Program-made: the position numbers and the translations under genes | Part shown: positions 1 to 12,366 of the stretch, one piece after another | How positions within the stretch are numbered: position 1 is the first letter of the stretch | How the letters are laid out: every line of letters starts with the position of its first letter | Assembly (NCBI RefSeq): GCF_963576615.1 | Contig: NC_088710.1 | Span: 20,579,114-20,643,113, forward strand | Length of the DNA stretch: 64,000 nt | Source of the DNA: Watersipora subatra | Lineage: Eukaryota; Bryozoa; Gymnolaemata; Cheilostomatida; Watersiporidae | Reading direction: 5' to 3' | The notes under the pieces: generated by a model | Databases searched by the model: none | Told to the model about the DNA's origin: nothing | What the model saw: the letters and a program-made list of their open reading frames with translations, nothing else

Positions 1-192
1 TTTATTATATTTATGGGTTTATTATATCTATGGTAAATCATTACAAACTAGATAAGTATTTGTTACCTTGTGAGTGTAGATGGTGAATTAGAATGATTAA
101 TAACACATTTTTCCATAGTAATACCCTGTTTTTTTTGGTGGTTTTTTCAGAGGTTTGGAATGAATTACTTTGTATTTGGTTATTTTATCTAG

Positions 193-795
193 GAAAAATT
201 GATTTGAGATACAAGAGAGTTGACATACGACCTGTCGTGGAACGCATTAACGCATTAAGCTCATATGTCGAGGTATGATTGTATGTTTATCATAGACCTT
301 TCTGTCTCAGTTATATTTACTTTGTATTCGCTAGGAAGCCAAGTTTGTGCCGACATTAGCAATGTTCAAAAGCATGCTCCGTCTGGCAGGCTGCACCCAC
401 TTTGATCACCTCAAGCTTATTCTTGAGGAGATCAACAGGTGCAGTCTCAGGCCTGACGGAGAGCTCTGCGACATTCTTGCAAAAAAGTTGGAGACAGGAA
501 AATCGAAACTGGTAACGCAGGTGAGCATCATAAGCAACTACTGTTATAATCTTACACTAAGTTATGGGGAGATTGATTATTGTCTTGTAGGAAATCGAAT
601 TTGTTTTCTTTTGCAATATTAAAGCATGTTTGTAACTCTTTCTCGTGTTTTTTTCCATCCCCGTTTTATTAAACTTTAATATTTTGACAGGAAATCAACG
701 AAAATGAGAAGCCACGGTTAGCAATTGATGGTGAAGCCATGAGAAGTTATAGTATATTCTATAAAGATTGGTTGCAAGCTAGTGGTGTGGCCTAG
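193..795 (+). CDS. C-terminal exons of an unidentified gene (partial)
   Basis: Three exons join in phase: 193-272, 335-520 and 691-795, ending in TAG at 793-795. Each intron has a clear acceptor (ctag, ctag, acag) and GT donor (gtatg, gtgag). The 5' part lies outside the window. The last 122 or so residues look alpha-helical and hydrophilic, with stretches such as FKSMLRLAGCTHFDHLKLIL and LRPDGELCDILAKKLE. They resemble the end of a helical-repeat protein of the pentatricopeptide type, but I do not recognise the family and no function is assigned. The regular splice signals, the even length of exon 335-520 (62 codons) and a downstream AATAAA at about 1499 support a real gene. Alternative: a lineage-specific protein. 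Confidence 0.6.
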
Positions 796-1525
796 CAATA
801 TCATGTGTAGTGGCCCGTTTAGGCCTTTGTGTGTGGATGTGTTGAACAGTCTGCTCTGTGTCCGGCAGCGGTTTGCTCAGTCTTTCACAATCATGCATAG
901 CGAATTACCTGGTCGTATTTTAGTGGCTGTTTAAGGCTGTGGTCACTCTGTAGCTTAGCCAAAACTTCCCCAGTGCATAACTCAGCTGCGCTGGTCAGAA
1001 CTAAAGTTTAGTGGTGAATGTTACAGCTACTTCTCATGATTCCATATATTCCATTGAAATCACGATTGAATTATTTATGCCAAAATGATGTGAATATTGC
1101 ACTTGCCAATAATATGCTGCCCAATCAAACGCAAGCTTCACTGTAGCTGACCAATAAGAGTCCAGTATGCCCAAAACCATTCAATTGCAAAGTTCTATAC
1201 TTCAGTTGCTTCAAAGACAATGTGTTGCTTCTGATTTCGGAAGCTTTGCTTCAGCTTTTGTGTGACCACAGTTTACATCAACACAGGGTGAACAGAATCA
1301 GTGAACATGGAGATTTGTTTCTAATATTGCTGAAATGGCGAATTACCAAAAGAGTTAAAAGATGTAAGAAGGTCGATAGTCTTTATGTATCTATATTGTT
1401 TTTTGTCCAGTGACAAAACTAACAAATACTATTCATACATATCTTCACTGGTTGATTTTGTTTCATCGTTCTAATATTTAAATCTATTTTTGTAAAACAA
1501 TAAAGCAGTTATGAAGATGACAACT
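796..1525 (+). other. Putative 3' UTR of the first gene with poly(A) signal
   Basis: Non-coding sequence follows the stop codon at 793-795. The first good AATAAA on this strand is at about 1499-1504, which would make a UTR of about 720 nt. No conserved element is visible. The extent is inferred from the signal alone. Confidence 0.4.
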
Positions 1526-4500
1526 ATGTGTGTACTATTACTGATTACATACTAGCTAGCCTCTGCATCTACTAGCAGTTCATTTTGATTTTCGTTTGCA
1601 GAATAACTCCTATATCTTATATAATGGATATGACATATTTTCATTCATTGGACACAATTTGTTCAACAATTCCGAATGATAAAAATTCCTGGCAGAAATA
1701 TAATCGTAACAGCGCGGGTACCAAGCCTCACAGTACCCCATAAGCTACAGGAGCTATAATAACATTTGCTACAAATACTCAACGGGGAAGGATAATAAAA
1801 AAGACAACCAAATGGCTCAAACAGAAATTGAACCAATAGATGGTTTTGGTTTAGTAATGAATACCTGACAGTAAACGGAACAAGCTTGAAGTGAATAACA
1901 AGAGCTCATAGGATGCTGAATGGTCTAGAATGTGATCTTCCCTGGCTGACAGGTGATCGACTAACTGAAGTTTGGCGAGGTGGTAATACAAATACATTCA
2001 TTATTCTATTTCCATAGAGGTTAGCAGATTGAGCCTACTTTTTACCATCGTTATAACTCACAAATTTTATCTACAAACCCATAAACTACTATTATAAATC
2101 CCATGTTACCACCGCATAAGTAATAGGTTTAAAATTTTCATTTTAAACCAGAGGCCGTTGGAGCGCATTTACAGCATAATATACTGTCAGATATATTGTT
2201 GTGGTACTAAAAGGTACTAGTCTAGTGCTAGTAGCAAGCCAATGTTAGTAATGATGACATTAGACGATGTACATCAGAGTACTGGGTTATTTGCCATCTC
2301 TTATAGATTGACTTCGGTGGAAATCCTCAAAATTCAATTGGCTATTATAACAATTCCAATATGTAACATTTAGTGCACTCTTCACCTAGTTGTGATGAAA
2401 GAGTAAAGAGCTCAGAAGAATAAATGATAATGACATAATAAATGAAAAGGTGCAAAAGCACTATCTCCAATCTATTTTCGTCCGACTTTGTTAAAAATAC
2501 TTATAGAAAATTGCATAATGCAATATGAAGCGACAGACGTGAGTATGCAAAAAATACTTGACAAGTATCATAACTTTCATTACACTGTACAAACATAAAA
2601 ATTTCAGCAAAATTGCCAAAGCACCAAAAGCATTACAGCTCATGCATTAAAATACAAATACATGTATGACGATTGCATATAAGTGAAAAATGTTTATGAA
2701 AGCTGACTGGAGGCTTTTTAAATATTTTTAGGATCTATTGGTAGCTTGACCACTCAGCAGGAGACAGCAGGCGACCGTGCACATTACTAGTAGTCTGAGC
2801 GAGCTTTTCCCCTAAAATATTAGATAAGAACTTTCGATAAGCATGTTAACCTTGAAATCAATGAAGGAAGAACTGGAAAGGCTCATATGACTTTCCAATT
2901 CATGTTAAGGAAAGTTGGCAGCCATTTCATAGATGAGTGTAAAGAATACAAGCTTGGAAAGGGTCTCTAGCGCAGCTAGGAGGCACAAGGACATGTATGC
3001 ATTATAAACTGAAGCCATGTGTTATCATTCTCCCATTAAAACAAGAAAACTACCAGCTGTGAAATGAGGTACATGTAGTATTAGTTATGTGTTAATGTAC
3101 TTTCAAAAGATAAAAACTGCAGAAAAATAAGAGATAGTGGCAAATTTACAACATTTATTTAATATATTATTATATATTATTATTATATTATTTATTTAAT
3201 ATAGAAGTCATGAGTTTAACATCTATAAATGTGTAAATATAAAAATAGAAGACTTGTAATACAAAGACAATGGAGATGAAAGTCTAATAGTATAATTTGG
3301 GAGTTGTCCCATCACGTATTTAGATAAGTGTACGTTATATGTATATTAGTACATTTGGCAAATGCGCGACGAGAGAAAGATCGTAAGGAGGAACAAATAT
3401 GTGCATAATCAACTCATTCGCTACCAAATAAGTTTATTTACTGAGACAATTACAGTATTGGTAAAACCTAATATTTACGTATAAATCGTCATAACTTATG
3501 AACCACATGGTCTATAAAAAATATTTTAATACCAAATTAATTATCATAAAATTTGACACCAGCACTTGCCAATAAAAAATACCACAATGAACGAACGCTT
3601 TTATTCATTCTCGAAAAGACTGTACGTCCGAGTCGGATGATTTATCAATATTATTACAGTTTCCCGCATTATTATTACTGATAACATATGACTCATAACT
3701 CTTAGTAGTATTATAGTTCAATAAAAGTCCATAGACCTAAATTTAGTAAAAATTTGGATCTGTAATGCGTGTAGCATGACTGGTCATTGCTAACAATAAA
3801 TTACGATAAAAAATAAGTTTTTGAGAAGCGAAACTACGCTCAGGATGGGCCATATTTTTTATTGACTCAACGCACGCAGATAATTGTTTCCTTCCGTTGA
3901 AGTATAGATGCGATAAAGTAATTTAGCGGTGCAGTGATTAGAGAGCCGGACTGTAAATCAGAGTACCGAAGTTCAATATCCATGTGAGGTAATTTTATTC
4001 CTAACACTCCGGAGAGATGTGGCTCAAACAGACACGCGTGGCTCCGGACGGACAGACACTGCTCTTATTATAGACTAGCTGAATGCCCGGCATTGCCGGA
4101 GTAATAGAAAATTCTTTGCACAGAAAATTTATTTTTACTTAATATATAACAACAGTTACCATTCCAACTTTCAAACTAAATGTCTTGAGAAAAATGTTTT
4201 GTGCCGCTCAGATGAATTAAAAGAAAAAATAAAACGACTGTGAAGGTGTTGAAATGTGAAATAATTAGCAAGTAATAGCTAAATAAACTCTGTTTTGCTA
4301 TGATTACAATAAAAAAACGATTTGATAATGATACAATTAATATGAAATGAGAAAACAAAATAAAAATCATGAATATATTGAATTCATAATAGCAATTAGT
4401 GCTTAGAAGTGGGTATAAAAAAGGTTACTGTTTCAGCAGGAGCTATCCATCAAAACTTTGAATATGACGATACTGGTACTTCTCAATACTGGTACAAACG

Positions 4501-5144
4501 TAAAAATAAGATATCGGACTGTTTCTGTATGATAATTTGTCTGACCAAATGCCAAAAAAAAATGAAAGGCAATTCTTACTCAAGATAATACGATTGTCCA
4601 CGCGAAAAGCATTTAGCCTTTACAGATTTAGCTATCGAAACCTAGGAACAACTGTAAATAGAATATTTAAAATTTAAACGGCACATTTGAACTTTATAAA
4701 TTAAATAGATAGGTAGGCTAAAGAGTAGTAGTGAAAAAGCTTTTCAAAAGTTTTGAAACATTGCAGTTTCCTGGGTGAAGAATAGAGGAAATAATAAAAG
4801 TTAAGAAACAAGAAAAAAAAAGAAATAATAAGCTTTAAGAAATAATAAAAAATCATATGCTAAATCGAACTTGTAAGTTTGAGTAAGCTACGCTGTATAT
4901 CTCTACCCCACCTCTACCCCTGAGCCAGCGCATCGCCAAACCCCATATACGTCTTTAAGACAAATCAACAAAAACCTTTTTATGAATTATTATTACTTAT
5001 TTAGCTTTTTTATTTATAATTCAGTTTTTGTAATTCATTTGTTTTAAAGCTATATGTCTTTATCAGTCATATTTATCCATAAGTTACTGCAGGTTTTGAA
5101 TTGTGAAACAAATAAAACTTAATTCTCATACAAATATTTCCTCA
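1526..5144. other. Gene-free, AT-rich spacer
   Basis: I see no supportable exon here on either strand. It holds short AT-rich runs (about 3145-3205), a tRNA-derived SINE-like element (annotated separately) and otherwise unstructured sequence. Small open frames are short and lack splice or family signals. Confidence 0.5.
3924..4078 (+). mobile_element. tRNA-derived SINE-like element
   Basis: An A-box-like segment (GGTGCAGTGATTAGAG) is followed by a B-box-like GAAGTTCAATATCC, the spacing expected of a degenerate tRNA head. The 3' part contains GGCTCCGGACGGACAGACA and then CTCTTATTATAG. The same tail occurs in reverse at 26494-26692 and in diverged form near 57660-57705, so this is a dispersed family. 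It runs directly into GCCCGGCATTGCC, a motif that also begins the elements at 16261 and 50343. Confidence 0.55.
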
Positions 5145-5963
5145 ACGTGGCAGGTTTTGACATGCGAAGCAGATCTCAGAATGTATTAATCCATACCTGC
5201 CACGTACAGCTTTTATCATTTTTGCTAGGTAAACCAGATATGCTGATTCCTATTTTGTACTCAAAATAGAGATTGGTACACTAACTTTCAAAGCCATGAA
5301 GGTTTTTTTAAACATTTCAATATCTGTCTCGAAAACAACACAATCGGCACAACAAGCCCCGCCCATAAATATGTGACGCACGCTAGCTTTTAAGGAACGG
5401 AAGTTAGGGATGTTTAGTCCAATTTTGAATGATAGATATGGGTGTCTTAAAACCCATTATTATCTGAATTCAGCCTTCAAAATCATCTCAGTCTTTTATG
5501 AAAGGTAGATAAACTATTTAAAATTGCTCATAGCTTGTTACAGGATGTTTAATAGGCTGAACGCCGAGAAATATAAGTTCAAAAAAGCGTGATTTTATCA
5601 AAAAGCTAGCGTTGTTATTACGCTTTTTTGAGCTCATTTTTAAATATGCAATGTTAAATAGCTTATCTACCTTTCAGAAAAGACTGAGATCATTTTGAAG
5701 GCTGAATTTAGACAATATTGGGTTTTAAGACACCCATCTCTATCAATCTAAATCGGAATAAACATTCCAAATTTCCATTCCTAAAAAGCTAGCGTATATT
5801 ACATGTTTATGGACGGAGCTTGTTTTCGAGACCGATATTAAAACGCTGTAAAAGGCCTTCATTACTCTGAAAGTTAGTGGACCAACCTTATTTTGAGTAC
5901 AAAACCGGAATCAGTGTGTCTGATTTACCTAGAAGATTCGATAAAAGCCGATGTTTGTGGCAG
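5145..5963. mobile_element. Long foldback (inverted-repeat) element
   Basis: The left arm (about 5197-5590) is repeated in reverse complement as the right arm (about 5620-5963), separated by only about 30 nt. Matching landmarks include CTGCCAC at the outer ends, TTTTGTACTCAAAATA, TCTCGAAAACAA, GGGTGTCTTAAAACCCA and the inner GTTCAAAAAAGCGT against ACGCTTTTTTGAGC. Arms differ by scattered substitutions and small gaps. The left end also has a perfect 11-bp inverted pair, ACGTGGCAGGT (5145) and ACCTGCCACGT (5195). No transposase frame is present, so this is a foldback or MITE-like element, or an inverted duplication of one. Confidence 0.75.
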
Positions 5964-7299
5964 TTATGGTTTAATCTTGTATGAAGAGGTTAGATTGAAC
6001 TCACTGTAGGTCAACTCAAACCTATTACCAATCAACATACTATTACCCTCTGGCAAGCTTATGCTGTTGCTTAGAATGACCTCTACAAAATTGCTGTCAC
6101 AGCCAGCTACCGAGCACTCATGCATAGCACAGCTGACCTCATGACCTCACAGGGCATTTCAAAGCAAACTGATCACTTACAGGCCTGCGGAGATGCGAGG
6201 GCTGGATTCTTGGCCGAATCATAGTCAGGAGAATGGAAGAGAGCGTATGCTAAAATAGACTATCATAGTTATAGGGTAGTAGCTATAAGTAGTGTCCATT
6301 GCATAGCAGCTGCATATCACTCATCATAATTATTTACAACTAGGATGTCTTCGAAACTTGACCACCGCTACTGTTAGTCACTGCGTAGTGATGTAGGGAA
6401 ATGGGCCAGTTTACTTTGAATGTTCAGATCTATAGGAAATGTGGAATGCAAAAAGGCCATTTTTAGAGTCAATATAGAAACTTGATGGCTAACTCAACCC
6501 AAAGTTTGGAGTGCAGTTATCTGCTAGAAGGCTCCATGATTCTCACATAAAGCCAGTGTTAATATTGAACACAGAACTATCACAGCCTTAAATCCATCTG
6601 TAAGACCTGTGAGCAGCCATATTTATTAGCTAGAGTCCACGATTGCTGCAGAATTCTAGTCCTGAGCGCTGCACTATTACCATTGTAAATCAGATAGGGT
6701 GAGTGCTGCACTACCAATTTATTAACATGTACCACTGCTTCCGCAAGTCGGATTTGGCACTCTAACGACGCTTGGTCTAATAGGTCAATTTGTCCAAAGA
6801 CATTTCGTCTACAACCAATTCATCAAATATACCATTAAATCCAATAATTTTTCCTCTAATTTAACTTGTCTATACTGAATACAAGACCCATATGCAAGTC
6901 TTTGTATTTATATCCTCGCCTTTGTTTCAATTTTAGACTAACCACCATTAGACCAAATGGTATATTGGATGAATCGATTTTGGACTAAATGTTTTTGGAC
7001 TAGTTGTCTATTACACCAATTTGACTTAGAGCACTCAATATTAGAGCAATCGTACCAAACCTGTTGATATCAAAATAAACCATTTTAGACATGACACAAG
7101 ATACCTTTCCAAACACTATCTCATAATAGTATTGATATTTCTTACATTTTACGTACATGTACACATGTACAACATGCGTACATGTACACATGTACATCTA
7201 CAACATGTGTACATGTACGTGTACAACTCAATGCACTCTGTTCGCCCATTTAGTATGAAATAGCATACGGCCCCAGCTTTAACCAACTACATGTAGGTC
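5964..7299. other. Intergenic spacer with a short ACATGTAC-rich patch
   Basis: No gene is supported. At about 7145-7225 there is a palindromic, ACATGTAC-rich simple repeat. I searched the minus strand here for a fourth NIPSNAP exon encoding the usual C-terminal tail and found none that I could support. Confidence 0.4.
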
Positions 7300-9463
7300 T
7301 CACACAAGTTTTATTTGCAAAGGTGTAACTGGTAAGTCAAAGATGACAGTCGGAGCACTTTCAGACCTACCATTTCTACCGATATTCTTGCCCAGTTCCT
7401 CTCTCCAGACGCCGAGAGCTGTGAGATCTGCCTCTTTTATAAACTCTTGCAGACTTTCTGACATGGTAGCCATCGAGGACTCGGAAGGAAAGCTGAAGGT
7501 GTAGAGATGGTAGACACCTGGAGAGCACACAAAATCAAATGATGGATTGATTTTGTATGCTTGCTAAGCTGGTAAGAAAACTGCTCCATAGTTACAAAAT
7601 TTGAGACATTTCATATTATGAAAGTTAGTACCTCAATGTGTAGAAAATGTAACGAGTTTACAAAATACATCATCTATAAGGATGTGTTACATAATTAAAA
7701 GCTCTTTCAGCTGCTTTCTATGAAGAACACACTTAGAAGGCCTGAAATAATTCAGGATGTTGTTCTGTCTTCAGATTCGCCGCCTGAGAAAACTTGGCTG
7801 CGTAGTTTCACTTCGTCTCCCCCACTTTCACACTTTATGTGTGTATGTAGTTTCACTTCGTCTCCCCCGCTTGCACACTTTATGTGTGATAGGTTTTCAG
7901 TATAATTCCAAAGTTTTACGTCAATTGGACCACTAATTCTCAAGATTTTGGCATAATATTGACTGTATTTTACACTTACTGAGAAATTACAAATGGCTGC
8001 TGACAGAACATTAGTTCCTAATGGCACACTGATTGAAGATCAGTAGTCAAAATGTTAAATAAGGATTTCTGTATTGTCATGGGTTGACTAAACACTCAAT
8101 CTTATGGAATGATATGTAAGGCTTGAAAGACGATTACCTTAGTTACTTTAAAAAGAGAAAAACCAGCAAATCGTGAAATTAAGCTAGTGAGTTGTTTTAT
8201 CACCAATAAATTGACATGACAGAGATGAGCTCTGTTTTACAATCATGTGACTTTTTGCCTTTCACATATTTTAATTCTGTCACCTTCAGCCCATGATTAC
8301 GATTTTCAGATGCATAATTTATTGCACTAATTAGCATTAATGTATTTTATTTATTTATAGTTATACATTAACAATTGCAATGCTATTGTTATTATTTCGG
8401 CTCATTGTGTTTGACATGGTTACTCATTGGTTGAGAAGTCAATCAATGAGCAAGCTCTTTATTTCAATTCCTCAACTCCTCAGTAGACTTGAGAAGGAGC
8501 AAACAAGGAGTGGCTTATTCATTACTCCTCCAAAGGCATCATTCTTCTCTTCATTCAGAATTTCACAAATAGTAAGTTTAAGTACGTAGTAAGTCTCAAC
8601 AAGTTTTGACTCAACATACCTCCAGGAGCGACCGCAGTTTGAACAACACTCCATGGAAAAAGTCTCATGGTTACATTTTCCTGCTTCTCCAGCAACTTCA
8701 ACATTGGTGCTGCCGCATCGTTCCAACCCGGATCACCTGCTAGACTCTTTCTAATGGCAGCCCTTTGTGCATAGGTTTCTATATAAAACACAGAGTATAT
8801 ATACTCTATATCAAATGATTCCTCAGAAGATTTGCTATCCTTTATAAACATTTATTTTTAAAAAAGACTATCCTAGCAGTCTTTGGGGCGCGTGAAACCA
8901 GTTTTTTGGAGTAAGATTTGGAGTCAATCTCTGAAGCCAATTCCTCAGTGAAAATGGTATTATTGTTAAAGGTTCTATTCTCATTAGAAAGATTTGATTC
9001 TCAGCTTTCTAATGATGTGCAATATGCATGGCTTATACAGATTATGCAATAAGTAAAGTCTATTCAAAGTTTCTCCAATTATTGCTAAATGGACTAGGCA
9101 ACAAAGAAAGGGGTGTTAATACTTTTGGTCACGACTGTATACTCCGGATAAAACCAGGAAACTGTCATCACCTATTCGAAAGGCATTGTAGCATTGATCT
9201 GTAAAATATAGGCATAACCTACCATATTCCCAGATGTGAACAGACTCTCCAATACCGCCTATCTCAGCAAAAAAATAACCGAGGCCTGGTGAATGACTGT
9301 AACGAATAGGCAAAGCCTCCTTACATTCCTTAACTAAAGGTTTCGTGTTGGAAATCTTGAAAGAGTACACCCTTAGTTCATAGAGCTTATCAGCATATCG
9401 CCTTGCAGCACTCGAGAATTGTCGAATTGATGATTGCATCATCATTAGCAGCACCTGCAACAT
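7300..9463 (-). CDS. NIPSNAP3-like protein, three exons, short C-terminus
   Basis: Exons on the minus strand are 9463-9223, 8778-8620 and 7517-7300, joining in phase to 618 nt (205 aa). The start at 9463 is the first ATG after an in-frame TGA. The N-terminus is basic and hydroxylated (SSIRQFSSAARRYA), like a mitochondrial import signal. The first NIPSNAP domain is recognisable from LYELRVYSFK, HIWEYETYAQRAAIRKSLAG and LLEKQENVTMRLFPW; a second begins at GGVYHLYTFSF. NIPSNAP proteins are mitochondrial and have been linked to mitophagy and membrane trafficking. The human NIPSNAP3 proteins are near 247 aa; here the second domain ends early in LPVTPLQIKLV and stop, and the usual LWW motif and tail are missing. 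An AATAAA at 7310-7315 lies just before the stop. It may be a divergent paralogue, a decaying gene, or a gene whose last exon I missed. Confidence 0.8.
7795..7892. repeat. Two-copy 50-bp tandem repeat
   Basis: The segment AGTTTCACTTCGTCTCCCCC, followed by a CACACTTTATGTGTG hairpin, occurs twice in tandem inside the intron between NIPSNAP-like exons 2 and 3. Confidence 0.7.
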
Positions 9464-12137
9464 TTCTGACGCTTTAACTCAACCTGCATGTTTGATTGAA
9501 ATGGTTGATCGTAGCACAACAAATACGCAAGATTTGCCTATAATATGACAGAACAGTCTGATAATGTTTCCCAGTGATGTGAGAGGATGCTAGAACTGCT
9601 CTCACTCGCAATAACCCACAACACCAGTAACACTTTGAACCATGCAGCGTAAGGTGGAGTTAACATGGCTTACTTGACTGTAAAACAATGCTGTTAGAGC
9701 TAGTTTATCGAAATCAGCAATCAAAATTATTCAAAACGAGAATCATGGTAAACTAGCAGTTTTGATGTCTTTTTTATATGTTTATATTCCATTCCTAGCA
9801 TGATGAACCTGCCACAGACACTCTAGCTATTAGCTATCTTTCCTACCTACTTGTTGTTAGAAGTACCTACCTCCAGACAAAGCTTTGCTGTAAGATGCTT
9901 GGTTCAAATGCATAATTTTGTTTTGTGGTTTTTGTATTCTATAAGCCTGCTGCTAAATTCGCCTGTAGTCTTATGCCAAGGTTCAGGATTTAGGGCAGTT
10001 AGCAAAACTGTATTACTTCTAGGATAATGCTGGCTAAAAATAGCAAAATTTATGCAAATTCATTACAATACCAAATCAAAAATGATATTAGAGTAATTTT
10101 TCAAATCTTTTTCAAATCGTGTTTTAAATCTATTCTCACTAATGGTACTCGGTTTTCGGTTTTTGAAAGGATTGTAATAGTTTGATAAAATTAACTATGC
10201 ATGCACAAGCCATACTCTACCATACTTGTTACAACTATAATTTTGCAGAATATGGATTGGTGCAGCCCTCTTTGCCTGCTATTATTGTGTTAGCCGCATA
10301 CAGCCACACATTGCATCCAGTTTATTAGTTCTAAGCTGTCTTGTGCTTACTTGGTGTATAGCAATGTAGCTAGCTGGCAATGAGAGTACAAATAGTTTTC
10401 TTTTTAAGGAAAAGGCTAGTCAAGTCGCAAATAGTCAGAGTTGAACACTTCCGTATGACTGGTGCTAGGCCTAACTTGTATAACAGTCACAAACTGCAGC
10501 TAAACTATTTCATATAGCTTACAGAGCTTATAAAGTTATAGTTGTCTCTCCTTAGAAAAGTAGCACTATAATACCAGCAAACTACAAAAGACTAATCCTG
10601 TAATAGGTTTATGTACCCTCAAAATGACGAATTTATGTGGTAGAATTTACACCAATATGTTTAAAATGGAAAGTACTTAATATTGCAAAATACTTTCTAT
10701 GGCCGAGAATCAACATAGATTAGATTAATGTCTGCGTTAGATTGGAGCTATTATTTACATTATTCTATTTTTATTAAGATTTTGCAGAGCTCCTTAAATT
10801 TTTAAAACTTCATTGAACAAAGCTTTTATTACGCACATACATGCTGTACCTGTTCACTAAACTACAATAAAATAGGTAGAGACAAATGCAAAGATAGATT
10901 GGTTTTCTTGAACCAAACTTGAAATTATTTTTGTTTAGTTAGTTAGTGTTCAGCTCAAATAATTTGGACCTAGTTGACAAGATCATCAATGCAGAACTGG
11001 CTCATTTAAATCGAATTTAGGCCTGACTAATGTAGATCAGACTACAGGCCAGACTACATAGAACACATAGACAGGCTGGATGACTTGTATCAAATGCAAA
11101 CTTGATTGATGTGGGAGGGTTAGGGTTACGAGTACTTTTTTAAAATAAGCTGTGAGCTTGTAGGATGAAGTCTTAACAAACAAGTGAAAAAAAAATTGTT
11201 CGCTCAATCAATTATACTTTTTACAAGAAATTGGTCCAGTCAAATTTGTACACCTAAATTAATGCTATAGTTTGTCCCCTTATGAACCGTATGTATACTG
11301 ACAGTCATCGATAATGTGATGGTTTATTCGAAGATAAAACAATTAGTTTATATGTTCTATTTTGTTCATTGATGAATCAACCATTACAAGAAATTGAAGC
11401 CATATTTGTGCAAAACGATTAGTGAGGGCTGACAAAAAACTCAATGTTCAGCGTATATACATACGCACTCAAAGCAGATGATTGATTGAAAATAAACATG
11501 TTAAATGATAAAACGATTACGGTATACAGATAATCTGAGAATGAGTGAGAGAAATTATGTTCAATCATGTTAGTACCAATCATTTGCAACATAGGAGTTG
11601 ACAATAATAATCAAAATCTACTAAATCAAGAGAGACTTCCGACGAGTGTTGTACGACATTAGGTGTTTTTTCAGAACAAGCAAACAGCTTGAGAGTGTAA
11701 AAAACATGAACCTTTTAGGTACATAGTGTCTCTCGTAAAAAGCCAAAAAAATAAAGGCAACAAAAGATCCTCAAAACCTTGTTCTTGCAATAATGAGCTT
11801 TTTTACAAAGTTGACAGCTTCCCTTCCCTTTTGCCAAAACAAATCGCATCAGTGCAGGATGCTTCATACAATCTGCTATCTATGAAGGAAACCTCTCTAG
11901 CATCTCACAGAAATTCCAAGATTTGTCTTGGTAGTACTGATGCCAAAAGTAGCATCAGTAAATAAGCAGTTCACAGCACCACTAAAGGAAAGTATTGAGC
12001 ACAAGGAAGGCATCAAACACAAATTGCAGCTCTGTTTCAGTATCCCTTGAAGAGTTTTGCAGACCCATTGCGGGACTGTCTCATTTTAGGGCTGTGTTCC
12101 AATGTTTGTTGATGTTCACACCAATTTTGCATTAGTA
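9464..12137. other. Gene-free spacer upstream of the NIPSNAP-like gene
   Basis: This would include the promoter of the minus-strand NIPSNAP-like gene, but no TATA box or other recognisable element stands out. One small open frame at 11726-11965 is listed separately. Confidence 0.4.
11726..11965 (+). CDS. Possible orphan exon or gene fragment, unrecognised
   Basis: This 79-codon open frame follows an acceptor-like CCTTTTAG and ends in TAA. Its start codon is GTG, so if real it is an internal or last exon. The product is Lys- and Ser-rich with CSCNNE near residue 18. Composition is less AT-rich than its surroundings and looks protein-like, but I see no family match and no partner exons. It could equally be chance or a transposon remnant. 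Confidence 0.18.
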   Translation: MSLVKSQKNKGNKRSSKPCSCNNELFYKVDSFPSLLPKQIASVQDASYNLLSMKETSLASHRNSKICLGSTDAKSSISK

Positions 12138-12149
12138 GTTTGAAATCAT

Positions 12150-12354
12150 ACCTGCCAACTCTCACGCATTGGGCGTGAGACTCACGCATTGGGCGTGAGA
12201 CTCACGCAATCACCTCAAAGAAAAAATGAGAATGCGTGAGAATTGCGTGAGATTTTTGCCCCAATTTCCACAATTTTACACATACTATCATTGATACATC
12301 AATTGCCCCAAAACCAAATCTCACGCATTGCCCCACTCTTGGGTTGGCAGGTCT
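12150..12354. mobile_element. 205-bp inverted-repeat element with 12-bp target duplication
   Basis: The element starts ACCTGCCAAC and ends in the reverse complement GTTGGCAGGT plus CT. It is bracketed by a perfect 12-bp direct repeat GTTTGAAATCAT (12138-12149 and 12355-12366). Inside are two tandem copies of CTCACGCATTGGGCGTGAGA and further CTCACGCA/TGCGTGAG inverted copies. There is no coding capacity. The superfamily is uncertain; a 12-bp duplication is long for most DNA transposons. Confidence 0.8.
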
Positions 12355-12366
12355 GTTTGAAATCAT

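Noticed and set aside
7752-8027. Minus-strand 91-codon frame between NIPSNAP-like exons 2 and 3
   Set aside because: It contains a tandem repeat, and exons 2 and 3 join correctly in phase without it.
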